From: Iphinoe sp. HA4291-MV1
GTDB lineage: Bacteria > Cyanobacteriota > Cyanobacteriia > Cyanobacteriales > Nostocaceae
DNA length: 64,000 nucleotides
Direction: 5' to 3'
Assembly: GCA_019359415.1 (NCBI GenBank)
Contig: JAHHHH010000001.1
Location: 186,001 to 250,000 of the forward strand
Position numbers and translations under genes: made by a program. The notes beneath the pieces were generated by a model. It saw nothing but the letters and a program-made list of their open reading frames with translations, ran no database searches and was not told where the DNA came from. Positions 11,501 through 20,628 of this stretch are shown here, in pieces. Numbering within the stretch: position 1 is the stretch's first letter; each line of letters begins with the position of its first letter.

Positions 11501-13433
11501 ATTCTCCTATACTATGACCCATCACAGCGGTGGGTACGACACCCCAAGATTTCCATAACTCAGAGAGTGCATATTCAATGGCAAATAAAGCAGGCTGGGT
11601 GTAAGCAGTCTGGTCTAATAGCGAAGTCTCTCCCGGTGCAGGGTAAAGAACGCTTAGCAGTGACTTGCCTAAATAAGAACGTAAAATTTCATCACAACGG
11701 TCTAAGGTTTGCCGAAAGATAGGCGCAGTTTCGTAGAGTTGGCGTCCCATGCCAATATATTGCGAACCTTGTCCAGTAAATAAAAATGCTACTAGAGGAC
11801 GCTTCTTGCTTTTTACCTGACCACTGACAACTGTGGTAGTCTCCCCCAAAGCCGTAAAAGCAGATAGTTCCTTTTGCAACTGCACCTTAGACTCAGTCAC
11901 TACGCAAAGGCGGTAGTCAAAATGCGTAAGCGTTGCGGCTTTTCCGGAGCTTCGCCCCGTGTTAGCAGTAAAACATACATCTGCTAGCGACACCTCAGGA
12001 TGGTTCAAAAGAAACTCTTGATAACTTTGCGCCACCTCGCCAAGTGCCTTCTCACTTTTAGCTGACAAGGTCAGAAGATGTACCGGACGTTCAATTACAT
12101 CATCCTTTTGAACTTTGAATTTTCGTAGAGTGCAAGGACGCAGTCCATTTTGAATTTGTGGAGGTGCTTCTGCCAAAACCACATGAGCATTTGTGCCGCC
12201 AAATCCAAAGGAACTTACCCCAGCTAATGCTAAACCATTTCCTTGCGGCCAAGGGGACAAGGTTTGTTGAACTCGTAGCGGTAGTTTATCAAAGGGAATA
12301 TAAGGATTTGGCTGTTGGAAATGCAGGCTTGGTGGAATTTGTTGATGTTTAAGAGACAACGCCACTTTAATCAACCCAGCAATTCCTGCTGCTGCTTCTA
12401 GGTGTCCAATATTAGTTTTAACTGAACCTACAGCACAGTAGTTTCCAGGAGGTCGATCCTGGGAGAGCACCTTTCCCAGAGCCTTCATTTCCATAGGGTC
12501 TCCGAGACTCGTACCTGTACCATGAGCTTCAATGTACTGCACCTGACCAGGTGAAACCCCACAGAGTTGGTAGGCAGAGCGCACAACAGCAGACTGTGCC
12601 TGTGGATTTGGAGCCGTAAGTCCGTTGCTACGCCCATCCTGGTTGACTGCACTTCCCCTAATGACAGCGTAAATGCGATCGCCCTGGGCCAAAGCTTGCG
12701 ATAAGGGTTTCAAGATCACTATACCTGCCCCTTCGCCACGAACGTAACCATCTGCTCGGGCATCAAAGGTTTTGCAACGACCGTCAGGAGCCAAGAACCC
12801 TGCTTTGGCGAAGTTAGTTGTAACTTTTGGCGACAACAGGACATTTACTCCTCCAGCTACGGCAAGAGTAGACTCTTGGTTCCACAAACTCTGGCAGGCA
12901 TAGTGAACTGCAACAAGTGAAGAGGAGCAAGCTGTATCAAACGCAACGCTTGGTCCAGTGAAATTAAACACATAGGAAATGCGATTAGCTGCTATGGAAT
13001 AAGAAGTCCCAATAATCGTATAGATGTCTTGACCCGAATTGCCCGATGTCAACATAGAAAAATCTTGGTTTGATATTCCAATAAAGACACCTGTTTGCGT
13101 ACCTGCTAGATACTTCGGTATTTGCCCAGCATCTTCTAATGCTTCCCAGGTAACCTCCAACAACAACCGCTGCTGGGGGTCCATACTAGCGGCTTCCCGT
13201 GAAGAAATACCAAAAAATTTGGGGTCAAACTGATCTATCTGCTCCAGGAAACCGCCCCAACGAGTATTTATTTTGTCTAATTTTTCTACGTTTGGATCTA
13301 AGTCCCACCGAGAAGGAGATATTTCTGTAATAGCATCCACCCCGTCGCATAGCAAATGCCAAAAAGCTTCTGGACTAATAGCTTTAGGAAAACGACATCC
13401 TATTCCAACGATCGCGATTGGTTCTCTATTCAT
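8517..13433 (-). CDS. Type I polyketide synthase, KS-AT-KR-ACP
   Basis: Single-module PKS of 1638 residues that extends the FAAL-loaded acyl chain by one ketide and reduces it. KS is about residues 1-425, with Cys169 in DTACSSS, His304 in HGTGT and His344 in NIGHLE. AT is about 548-850, with Ser641 in GHSIGEY; HAFH at 745-748 points to malonyl-CoA. KR is about 1256-1435, with GGLGGIG at 1261 and Tyr1402. ACP is about 1540-1610, with Ser1571 in GLDSL. There is no DH or ER, so the product should be a beta-hydroxyacyl thioester. The KR has FED where B-type ketoreductases have LDD, which weakly suggests B-type stereochemistry. An 8-residue insertion near residue 496 looks repeat-derived. The gene begins 16 bases after the P450 and overlaps the NRPS start by ATGA. 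Confidence 0.95.
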   Translation of the reverse strand: MNREPIAIVGIGCRFPKAISPEAFWHLLCDGVDAITEISPSRWDLDPNVEKLDKINTRWGGFLEQIDQFDPKFFGISSREAASMDPQQRLLLEVTWEALEDAGQIPKYLAGTQTGVFIGISNQDFSMLTSGNSGQDIYTIIGTSYSIAANRISYVFNFTGPSVAFDTACSSSLVAVHYACQSLWNQESTLAVAGGVNVLLSPKVTTNFAKAGFLAPDGRCKTFDARADGYVRGEGAGIVILKPLSQALAQGDRIYAVIRGSAVNQDGRSNGLTAPNPQAQSAVVRSAYQLCGVSPGQVQYIEAHGTGTSLGDPMEMKALGKVLSQDRPPGNYCAVGSVKTNIGHLEAAAGIAGLIKVALSLKHQQIPPSLHFQQPNPYIPFDKLPLRVQQTLSPWPQGNGLALAGVSSFGFGGTNAHVVLAEAPPQIQNGLRPCTLRKFKVQKDDVIERPVHLLTLSAKSEKALGEVAQSYQEFLLNHPEVSLADVCFTANTGRSSGKAATLTHFDYRLCVVTESKVQLQKELSAFTALGETTTVVSGQVKSKKRPLVAFLFTGQGSQYIGMGRQLYETAPIFRQTLDRCDEILRSYLGKSLLSVLYPAPGETSLLDQTAYTQPALFAIEYALSELWKSWGVVPTAVMGHSIGEYVAATVAGVFSLEDGLKLIAQRSRLMHSLPSEGEMAVVFAASDTIRAITEINHKINNKQVAFAAFNTPQNTVISGERQAVLSICNTLEAEGIKTKQLQVSHAFHSPLMEPMLAEFHQIAASITYAAPQIDLISNLTAERLTKEYITPEYWCRHLRSCVRFADSLKTLHALGYEIFVEIGPKPTLLGMGRNCLPEGVGVWLPSLRQGQDDWKLLLQSLGKLYTRGVSVDWSGFDRDYGRELISLPTYPWQRQRYWIETSEQRYQQAESLSGENSQSPITKLLEAGNTKELAQLVQKAGNFSPEQIKLLPELLSVLAREHKQHLIPDFMQDLCYEIVWREQGSIQQHPLGNYIPVPKEIRVSAASWHENHLEPQAEQLMSQHNQLYKETKTESGSWLIFADNQGIGQELSVLLRSQKQACILVFGGTEYKQIAEQEFSINPTLPEDFQQLLERVACDKTPWRGVVYLWSLNTVSADALTVADLEVASQTGCGGVLSLVQSLISKEFSPPPTLWLVTKGAQRVGVESTLVGVAQSPVWGLGKVITNEHPEFNCTLVDLDPVENNNAQSLFAEICSPKPTSGETHIAFRNGQRYVDRLVRSDKIVKKSLQLKADSTYLITGGLGGIGLLVAQCLVEHGAKHLVLVGRSSPNEAAIATLRALEEVGTQVVVIQTDVSQEEEVTSLLTQIKTSMPQLRGIIHTAGVFEDRLLVDHQWQLFAKVFAPKVSGAWNLHTQTQDLPLDFFVLFSSAASILGPAGLANYAAANAFLDTLAHYRRSLSLPGLSINWGPWSMVGMAKVVGSRGEAQWATKGIKPIESQQALNILENLLLQDAALLGVMQVNWSKFLQQFSRSSYPNFVSEIAQQVQESLTAQEQQKVKLPQLLDQIKANSKDQSQSLLMTYLQEQIAKALGITTSELNIDEPLNQMGLDSLMVIELRNRLRAELGVDIPITKFLDGLSIVRLTKLVSEQIFEVNSTSKAFVVPTTTFNKNSRIRGEL

Positions 13434-13449
13434 TCTGAGTTCAGATAAA

Positions 13450-14748
13450 TTACCTACAAGTAAAAGTTACGGGGAGAGTCTTTAAACCCCGTAAAACCAT
13501 GTTCTTCCGCCACTCTAGTTTGTCTGAAGCTAACTTTAAATCAGGGAATTGTTGAAGCAATGTGTTAATAGCAATTTGAGCCTGAGCGCGTGCTAACGCA
13601 GATCCCAAGCAATAATGAATACCATCACCAAAGGCAAGATGGTTATTCTCACATCGATTAAGATTTAACTGATCGGGGTTAGAAAACTGAGCTGGATCTC
13701 GGTTAGCAGACCCTAGACAAAGAATTATCTTTTCGCCTGCTTGAATTGTCTGGTTACCTATTTCTATATTGTCAATGGCAATACGTTTTGTCATCTGAAC
13801 TGGGCTATCGTAGCGAAGTATTTCTTCAACAGCAATTTGGATAATTGTTGGTTCTCTTTTGAGTGTTTCCATTTGCTCAGGGTGATGTAGCAATGCTAGT
13901 ATGCCATTGCCTATTGTATTCACTGTGGTTTCTTCACCTGTTATAAATAACAAGATGCAAGTTGCCAATAGTTCCTCTTGACTCAGTCTTTCATTTTCCT
14001 CTCTAGCTGCAATCAAGGCACTAATTAGGTCTTCTTGTGGATCTTTTTCTCGTTTGGCAACCAGGTCGCGTAAATACTCTTGAAACTCTTCAATCGCTTT
14101 ATTGAGGACTTCGTATTCTTCTACCGACACCAGAGAATCCAAGATACGGGACAAAACATTAGACCACTGATGAAGCTGGTCTTGAGCCTCGTTTGGTATT
14201 CCCAACATCCTACCAATCACAGTCACAGGTAGTGGACCGGCAAGATCGGCAATAATGTCCATAGTACCCTTGTTCTGAATTTGACCCAGCAAATCATTCA
14301 CAATCTCCTGGATACGGGGACGCATACGCTCAACTACTGTAGGAGAAAAGGCTTTAACTACCAATCCGCGTAATCTGCTATGGTCTGGCGGATTCATATA
14401 AAACAAAAATTTGTTGCTGGTATGGACAAGAGCATTCAGATTCTTCCCCTGATCTTGGAGGTATTGGTTCTTTTGTTGGATCAATTCTGATTGATCGTGA
14501 CTGCGAACACGTCCACTTCTCAAAACTACTTTCACATCGGCATAACGAGTCAGAACCCAATCACCTCCAACAAAGAATTGGTGTACGGGATCTTCGCAGC
14601 GGAGACGATGGTAAATTGGATAAGGATTAGCGTGAAACTCTTTGTCAAAAGGATTGAATTTGAATGCTTTGGCTGACCTTAGTTTTTGGAGATTATCAGT
14701 ATTAATAACGTCTTTGTTCATGTTATTGGTATTCTTAATTGTCTCCAT
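13450..14748 (-). CDS. Cytochrome P450
   Basis: Soluble bacterial P450 of about 432 residues, probably oxidising the acyl chain or a carrier-bound intermediate of the lipopeptide. Numbering from a GTG at 14769, the I-helix motif is TGEETT (near 277-282) instead of the usual AGxxT. The ExxR pair lies in EEILRYD (E316, R319), and the haem loop is FGDGIHYCLG with ligand Cys387. I chose the ATG at 14748 because AAGGA stands about ten bases upstream; the GTG at 14769 would overlap the FAAL gene by eight bases. It lies between FAAL-ACP and PKS in the same operon, so a tailoring role is inferred from position. The substrate cannot be read from the sequence. Confidence 0.93.
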   Translation of the reverse strand: METIKNTNNMNKDVINTDNLQKLRSAKAFKFNPFDKEFHANPYPIYHRLRCEDPVHQFFVGGDWVLTRYADVKVVLRSGRVRSHDQSELIQQKNQYLQDQGKNLNALVHTSNKFLFYMNPPDHSRLRGLVVKAFSPTVVERMRPRIQEIVNDLLGQIQNKGTMDIIADLAGPLPVTVIGRMLGIPNEAQDQLHQWSNVLSRILDSLVSVEEYEVLNKAIEEFQEYLRDLVAKREKDPQEDLISALIAAREENERLSQEELLATCILLFITGEETTVNTIGNGILALLHHPEQMETLKREPTIIQIAVEEILRYDSPVQMTKRIAIDNIEIGNQTIQAGEKIILCLGSANRDPAQFSNPDQLNLNRCENNHLAFGDGIHYCLGSALARAQAQIAINTLLQQFPDLKLASDKLEWRKNMVLRGLKTLPVTFTCR

Positions 14749-14761
14749 TACATAGATTTCC

Positions 14762-16966
14762 TTAAACACTAACTGGAGAGGTTATTGATTGCAATAACAA
14801 ACATTGGGCTGCTAAGTGCTGAGCAAGCGTTTCGATGTTGGGGTACTCCCAGAAAAGAGTGGGTTCAAGTTCACAGCCAATCCATTGCGCCAATTCACCA
14901 GTCATGCTAACCGCTACCGAGGAATCTAGACCGTATGCAGCAAAAGGCTCCTGAATATCTATCTCATCCGGGGACACTCGCAGGGACAGGGCGAGATGAG
15001 AAACCAGCCAGGTTGTGATCGCTTCTTCTGTCAAAGCTGGTTTGAACGATTCCCCATCGGCTTGCGACTCATCTGAATTTCGTAATTCCTCCCAAAGGGC
15101 TTCTACTTGTTCTTGGAGTTGTAGTAAGTCTATTTGTTGAAAACTCACCGTCCAATCTCCGACGACATCCAAACTTCCATTCAAAAAACCATCCCGACAA
15201 GCATAGCGCTGAATCTTACCACTAGATGTTTTGGGGATACTCGTTGTCTTGAGTAGCACAACAGCATAAACTTGTAGCTGGTACTGCTCGGATACCGCTT
15301 GACGAATAGCCCTAACTACCTCATCTACATCTAGTTGACGTAAGTAACTCCGTTCTACCTCTTGAGCAATGACTAACCGTTCAACACCTTCTACTTCCAC
15401 GGAAAATGCTGCCCCGCAATCCGGTCGCAGTGCTGAATGGCTCTTCTGAACTGTTAATTCAATATCCTGGGGATAATGATTTTGCCCCCGGATGATAATC
15501 ATGTCTTTGATACGACCCGTGACGAATAACTCGCCATCAAGCAAAAATCCGAAATCTCCCGTGCGGAGAAACGGTCCTTCTCCCGTGTCTTGCAGTTGTG
15601 CATTAAAAGTCTGTTGAGTCTGTTGAGGTTTTTTCCAGTAGCCACCAGCCACACTCGGTCCCGAGACCCAGATTTCTCCTATTTGTCCATCTGGACACTT
15701 AGTTAATGACTCAGGGTTGGCAATGATAATTTTTTGGTCTAACCAACTTCTACCAACACCAACAATCGCCCTGGTATCCTTTTCTTCCTGTGTAGCAGTC
15801 TCTACCAAATTTTGCTTCAAAGCTTTATCCTTAAGGGAGCGAATAACTGGTGGAGCTGTCTTCAAACCCCCAGACACAATTAAAGTTGTTTCAGCCATTC
15901 CGTAGCAGGGGTAAAAAGCATTTCTTCTAAACCCACAATCTTCAAAGGTGCCTGAAAACCGCTCAATAGTCTGGGCACGCACAGGTTCCGAACCGCTGAA
16001 AGCAACTTCCCAACTACTCAAATCAAGCTGGGAGCGCTGTTCGGGGGTAATCTTGTCAACACACAGATCGTAAGCAAAATTGGGTCCACCACTGGTAGTT
16101 GCTTTATATTTAGAAATAGCTTTTAACCAGTGAAAAGGCTTTTGTAGGAAAGTCTGTGGTGACATCAGTGTCACAGGAAAATCCCCATATAGGGGCTGTA
16201 GCACTCCACCAATTAACCCCATATCATGGTAGGGAGGAAGCCAGATGACACCGTGACTGTGAGGTTGATGCCCAAAACACTTGTTAATTAAAGCACAATT
16301 GTGCAGCAAATTACCATGACTCACCATCACTCCTTTCGGTGTCCCTGTAGAACCCGAGGTGTACTGGAGAAATGCCAGAGAGTGCATACTTATTTTTAAA
16401 GGCTGCAAATCTTGTGCAAAGTTGTTCGTAAGATTTTCGGTAGCTATGTAATGCAAAGCTGCTAGTTCTGGTTCTTGTTTTAAGCTGTGTTCAATATTGG
16501 TAAGAACAGATGTTGTTGTGAGGGCGAAACTAGCTTGGGCATCTTTCACAATAGCTTGCAGTCTTGTCATGCGCTGATTGCGGCGTGGTGGATACACGGG
16601 CACAGCAGTAACACCTGCGTACAGACACCCGAAAAAAGCCACAATGAATTCCAGTCCAGCCGGGTATAAAAGCAGCGCTCTTTCTCCAGTCGCTTTCATG
16701 CTTTGTAACTTTGCAGCAAGCGATCGCGCTTTTTGGTCTAATTCTTGATAAGTTAAACTAACTTCTTGTGTTTCTCCATCTACAAGAAAAGTATAAGCCA
16801 ACTGATTTGGTTGATGGAGCACTCTTTTGCTCAACAGATCAATTAAAGTAGTTACACAGTTACGTGTTTTCATCTCGCGCTCCACTTCCATGGAAATGGT
16901 ACTCTTGCCGGAACCACTGAGTCCTGTGAACCATGGAATACAATCTTGACCTTGTATAAGTCGCAT
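14762..16966 (-). CDS. Fatty acyl-AMP ligase with C-terminal ACP, fused to a cysC 5' fragment
   Basis: Starter enzyme of the operon: activates a fatty acid as acyl-AMP and loads it on its own carrier domain. Residues about 39-600 are FAAL (TSGSTGTPKG near 203, YGMAETT near 355, RTGDFGF near 468, SSGKIQR with Lys584). Residues about 645-720 are ACP, with Ser682 in GLDSS. The first 38 or so residues are not FAAL. They match the APS kinase encoded at 20008-20589, including its P-loop GLSGSGKS, and the homology continues at DNA level through the start codon into the leader. The normal FAAL start (TTLIDLLSKR...) begins at about residue 39. The rest of the APS kinase is absent, so kinase activity is not expected. 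Whether translation starts at the cysC-derived ATG or at Met32 is open. First gene of the operon. Confidence 0.93.
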   Translation of the reverse strand: MRLIQGQDCIPWFTGLSGSGKSTISMEVEREMKTRNCVTTLIDLLSKRVLHQPNQLAYTFLVDGETQEVSLTYQELDQKARSLAAKLQSMKATGERALLLYPAGLEFIVAFFGCLYAGVTAVPVYPPRRNQRMTRLQAIVKDAQASFALTTTSVLTNIEHSLKQEPELAALHYIATENLTNNFAQDLQPLKISMHSLAFLQYTSGSTGTPKGVMVSHGNLLHNCALINKCFGHQPHSHGVIWLPPYHDMGLIGGVLQPLYGDFPVTLMSPQTFLQKPFHWLKAISKYKATTSGGPNFAYDLCVDKITPEQRSQLDLSSWEVAFSGSEPVRAQTIERFSGTFEDCGFRRNAFYPCYGMAETTLIVSGGLKTAPPVIRSLKDKALKQNLVETATQEEKDTRAIVGVGRSWLDQKIIIANPESLTKCPDGQIGEIWVSGPSVAGGYWKKPQQTQQTFNAQLQDTGEGPFLRTGDFGFLLDGELFVTGRIKDMIIIRGQNHYPQDIELTVQKSHSALRPDCGAAFSVEVEGVERLVIAQEVERSYLRQLDVDEVVRAIRQAVSEQYQLQVYAVVLLKTTSIPKTSSGKIQRYACRDGFLNGSLDVVGDWTVSFQQIDLLQLQEQVEALWEELRNSDESQADGESFKPALTEEAITTWLVSHLALSLRVSPDEIDIQEPFAAYGLDSSVAVSMTGELAQWIGCELEPTLFWEYPNIETLAQHLAAQCLLLQSITSPVSV

Positions 16967-17005
16967 CTAAAACTAAGAATGTATGTTTGTATTTTGGAAG
17001 AGTTT
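16856..17005 (-). repeat. Copy A of duplicated cysC leader and first codons
   Basis: 150 bases aligned without gaps to 20479-20628 with 12 mismatches (92 percent). It covers about 111 bases of the FAAL 5' end and about 39 bases upstream of the start codon. It probably brought the cysC leader, and perhaps its promoter, to the biosynthetic operon. No convincing -10/-35 pair was identified. Confidence 0.9.
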
Positions 17006-17552
17006 GGTAGACGTCATGTTAGGCAGTCCTCAGAAACTGAGCACGTACACCAGTCACTGCACCCTAATTCTGAACTAAAACAGTTGTCTGGGACATTTTA
17101 GCCTACATTTTCGTAATAAGTGTGGCTTAATTATGTATTTTTTGTAACGAGCGTTTTTGCTCTATAAATCACAATACATCATCAGTATATTGTTTTTCAA
17201 GTTTTATTAATTTTGTCAATAGTCCTTCAATAGGAGCTTGTTTTTAGATAGTGATGCCACTTAAGTGCAAATTTATTATTCTCTTTTCAGCAATTTTGAT
17301 AGTCATACGTACTTTTAGTAGAGTGAGTATATTAGTTACTTTAGTACTTGGTAAAATATAATAACATCAAACTCAGTAGTAAAAATCCAAAAATTTACAC
17401 TATCTTTACATGCATGCGTTGTGAAAAGTTCATAACTTGATTTTTCTGACGTTTATTTAGGGATAGAGTCCTATTTGTTGAAGCTAACTGTTGCATGACT
17501 ATATTTGGTGTATCTGAAGTTACTTAATTTACATTAATTAACAGCATTTACT
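17006..17552. other. 547-base AT-rich divergent intergenic region
   Basis: Lies between the minus-strand FAAL operon and the plus-strand glycosyltransferase remnant. No open frame of note, tRNA or clear repeat. It presumably carries any promoters not supplied by the duplicated cysC leader; I could not assign them. Confidence 0.6.
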
Positions 17553-18338
17553 ATGACTCATTTTGGCATCATCTGTCCACCCTTATTTGGACACCTTAAT
17601 CCGATAACAGCGTTAGGGCGAGAACTGCAACGGCGTGGTGGTCATCAAGTCATAGTTTTAGGTATGCTGGAGGCTCAACCCAATACCCTAGGAGCGGGAT
17701 TGGGATTTTGGGCGATGCCTACGGCGGGCTACGCCTACGCAGAATCTGAATATCCACCAGAGTTAATGGCACAAGTGTTTGTCCAGCTAGGGAAACTGAA
17801 TGGACTTGCGGCATTACGTTACACTGTTAGTTTTTTTAAAGGTAAGAATTCAGGAGCCAGAATCCAGGAGTCAGAATCGTTAAAGAATCAGAAGAAATTT
17901 TGATGAAATGAATATACTAATAGTGATATAGCAATCCGATTTGATTCTTGAATCACTCGTAGAGACAGGGAACTCTTAACAGGGAACTCTTAACAGGGAA
18001 GAAGGAATAAAGGTGTACTGAGTTTTTTTCAAAAATCAAATAGGAGTCCTATATATTCCTTATCAATTCTGACTTCTGACCTCATTGGTGCTGAATTCTT
18101 TCTTTTAAAGAGTTAACTGCTCTATTCCTGTGAGATATTCCAGAAGCAATCAAAGAGACTGGTGTAGAAGATGCACCCCAACTGGAATTGCTGAAAAACC
18201 AATCTCACAATTACCCACGCCGGACTAAATACCATCTTGGAATCTTTGAGTAACGGTGTACCAATGGTCGCCATTCCTATTGCAAATGATCAACTGGAGG
18301 TGGCGGCGCGTATAGCTTGGGCTATTGAAAAACAATAA
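17553..18338 (+). pseudogene. Broken UDP-glycosyltransferase (MGT/YjiC-like)
   Basis: The first 100 or so codons (MTHFGIICPPLFGHLNP...) are a typical start of the macrolide-type glycosyltransferase family. The frame then runs into repeat-like sequence and stops at 17903. From about 18170 the family's C-terminal donor-binding region reappears: first APQLELLKN, then after a frame change ITHAGLNTILESLSNG and VPMVAIPIANDQ, ending with TAA at 18336-18338. The central part is missing and a MITE-like element (17926-18055) lies in the gap. This is a non-functional remnant. Together with the neighbouring broken acyltransferase it may once have tailored the lipopeptide or another glycolipid; that link is inference. 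Confidence 0.85.
17926..18055. mobile_element. MITE-like element with ATATAGCAATCC-type ends
   Basis: Imperfect terminal inverted repeats: ATATAGCAATCC..GATTTGATT at the left and the complement of AAATCAAATAGGAGTCCTATAT at the right. Similar ends occur at 25018-25124 and 27381-27567. It contains no coding sequence and lies within the glycosyltransferase remnant. Confidence 0.6.
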
Positions 18339-18555
18339 TTGAAAGAAGAAGTCAGAAGTCGTGACGTCGGTCGTCAGAAATAAGATTTGAGAGAGGATTC
18401 AGACCCCTTCCAAATCAATTCCCTCCTGTAATTTCGGGTATTTTAGACCATATACTCAGGAGTCAAAAGTACAGGAGTATATATGTTTTCTATTCTTTTC
18501 TTCTAACTTCTGACTCCTGAGTTCTTTTTGATAAATTATTTAATCAGGTGAAATC

Positions 18556-19877
18556 ATGATAGTAAACAGAGAACTTACTGCTGTCGAGCACAACATAGAA
18601 GTTTTAAACCGTTGTTCTGGTTCTTTTAATGTAGTAACGATTAGCCGTGTCAAAGGAGCTTTAAGTGAAGAAATACTTAGACAGGCTCTTGACTTAATTC
18701 AATTTCGCCATCCTCGTCTTAACTCTCGTATCGTTGAGACTTTAGATAGTCTTTGTTTTGAAGTTGGAGTAGGAAAAATTCCTTTACGTTTAATCTGTAA
18801 GCAGCATAGCGAACAGTGGCAAGAAGTAGTTTTGGAAGAATTAAACCAACCAATTGAGAGTGATAAAGGTCTAGCGCGAGCCGTATTAATTACTTTTCAT
18901 GATGAAAATATAACTTATTTACTGACAATATTACATCATGCAATATCAGATGGACTGTCAAATGTTCAGCTGCATTCAGAAATCTTGACTTACTGTCAGA
19001 AAATAGCTGCTGGTAAAATAGAAGATGATATTCCTAGCTTACTTCCACTTCCTCCTCTTCAAGAATTGGTGCCGAAATCAATGTTGGGGAAAATAGCTGC
19101 AATAAAAGGTATTTTATCTTTGTTACGCTCTCAGTTAAAATTTCTTTTTTACCGTCATGAAACTCTCGATTTTGAGAAGTGCGTACCTATTGAATTACGA
19201 CGTTGTGGTATGCTTCACAGAAGGCTAGATCAAGAAATCACTACACAGCTTTTAGAAGCTTGTAGAAAAGAAAAAACAACTGTACAATGTGCTTTATGTG
19301 CAGCGATGCTGTTTGCTGTAGCGAGAAAAATTAGAGCGAGAGTAGAGCAAACTTACGCCTTAGTTGTCGTTCGTATATCGATTTACGAAAACGTCTCAAA
19401 CCAGAAGTAAATCACGAGAATTTAGGTATATTAGCTTCGTCCATCACCTCATTTCATACCTTAGATGTAAATACATCTTTTTGGAATTTAGCACGAGATG
19501 TCAGACAACAATTGGAAGTAGGTTTAAAAAGTGAAAATATCTTCCGTTTCCTGTTGATGCCTTGGAAGATTAACAAATCTTTTCTGTCTCGACTAAATAA
19601 AGCATCTGTAACTGTGGGTGTTACTAATATTGGTCGCATAGATATTTCTGATGATTATGGTTTATTTAAACTTGAAGAAATCAGTTTTGTACCAGGAAAA
19701 GCAGTTTTTGGAGGAGTTTTCACTACTGCTGTGACAACATTTAAAGGAACAATGCTTTTAAATTTTACGTTTTCTAAGCCTTCAATTAGTCAAGAAAGAA
19801 GCGAAACATTGGCAAACGATGTCATTTCTTGTATTGTCAATGCTTGTAACTCTCGGCTCAATGCCACATTTTCTTAA
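18556..19877 (+). pseudogene. Frameshifted condensation/PapA-like acyltransferase
   Basis: The first frame gives 284 residues resembling stand-alone condensation-domain or PapA-type acyltransferases, with the catalytic HHAISDG motif near residue 130. At about 19355-19370 the frame is lost. One frame over, the protein continues as SCRSYIDLRKRLKPEVN, ILASSITSFHTLD, VGVTNIGRID and FTTAVTTFKG, to a stop at 19875-19877. The break fits a one-base deletion relative to the ancestral frame; no slippery homopolymer is evident. An intact protein would be about 440 residues, normal for the family. It lies beside a decayed glycosyltransferase and next to the lipopeptide operon, so it may be a former tailoring acyltransferase. 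A sequencing error could mimic the single frameshift. Confidence 0.85.
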
Positions 19878-20007
19878 TTTAGATAAAACTTTTGTGGGGG
19901 TGAGCATCTTGCCCAATCAAATTGTGCAAATTACAGTCGTTTTCACATGAATTGCCTTAACAGACTCTAAATCAAAGTGTTGAGTTATGGAAACCACATC
20001 ATCTCGA

Positions 20008-20589
20008 CTAACAGACTATCTCACTGTCTAGCGATACAGCCTCTGACAAGTTTAGAACACACCCTAAACGTTCGAGATAGTTAATTACTTTGGCAACGCT
20101 TTCCTCAACAGTTTCTTGTGCAGTGTAACAAACAATTTCTGGATTGAGAGGTTCTTCGTAAGGATCGTCAATTCCAGTAAAACCCTGAATTTTCCCTGAT
20201 CGAGCCATAGCATAGAGTCCTTTTACATCTCGAGCCTCACAAACTTCCAGTGGTGCATTCACATATACTTCTATAAAATTCTCAGTCATCCTCCGCACCT
20301 CATCTCGAGTCGCCCGATAGGGACTGATAGCAGCTGTAATTGCAACAACTCCATTCCGGCTGAGCAAATTTGCAACAAATCCAATGCGCCGAACATTTGT
20401 GTCCCGGTCTTGCTTGCTATAGCCTAATTCTTTGCAAAGATGTTTTCTGATCACATCCCCATCTAAGAGTTCAACTAGACAGTTACGTGCTTTTAGCTCG
20501 TGCTCCACTCCCATGGAAATGGTAGTCTTGCCGGAACCACTGAGTCCTGTGAACCACAGAATACAACCTTTACCTTGTACAAGTCGCAT
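20008..20589 (-). CDS. cysC: Adenylyl-sulfate (APS) kinase
   Basis: Phosphorylates adenosine 5'-phosphosulfate to PAPS in sulfate assimilation; cytosolic. Its 193 residues are full length for CysC. The P-loop GLSGSGKT is at about 15-22, LLDGDVIRKHL carries the family DGD motif, and ISPYRATRDEVR and GFTGIDDPYEEPLNPE are typical. The C-terminal tail (last 15 or so residues) is slightly extended. The gene stands alone on the minus strand behind a broken plus-strand acyltransferase. Its leader and first 37 or so codons were copied to the head of the FAAL operon 3.6 kb away, which suggests this gene is the donor because it is the intact one. Confidence 0.95.
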   Translation of the reverse strand: MRLVQGKGCILWFTGLSGSGKTTISMGVEHELKARNCLVELLDGDVIRKHLCKELGYSKQDRDTNVRRIGFVANLLSRNGVVAITAAISPYRATRDEVRRMTENFIEVYVNAPLEVCEARDVKGLYAMARSGKIQGFTGIDDPYEEPLNPEIVCYTAQETVEESVAKVINYLERLGCVLNLSEAVSLDSEIVC

Positions 20590-20628
20590 CTAAAACTAAG
20601 AATGTATGTTTGTATGTTGGAAGAGTTT
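20479..20628 (-). repeat. Copy B (presumed donor) of duplicated cysC leader and first codons
   Basis: Matches 16856-17005 in the same orientation, with 138 of 150 bases identical. It includes the cysC start codon and about 39 bases of leader. Homology ends sharply after the AAGAGTTT-like sequence upstream. Confidence 0.9.

Noticed and set aside
13450-14769. P450 start at GTG 14769
   Set aside because: It would overlap the FAAL gene by eight bases. The ATG at 14748 has an AAGGA at good spacing.
20008-20589. cysC as part of the lipopeptide cluster (sulfation)
   Set aside because: No sulfotransferase is seen, and the relation to the cluster is explained by duplication of its 5' end. Housekeeping sulfate assimilation is the simpler role.
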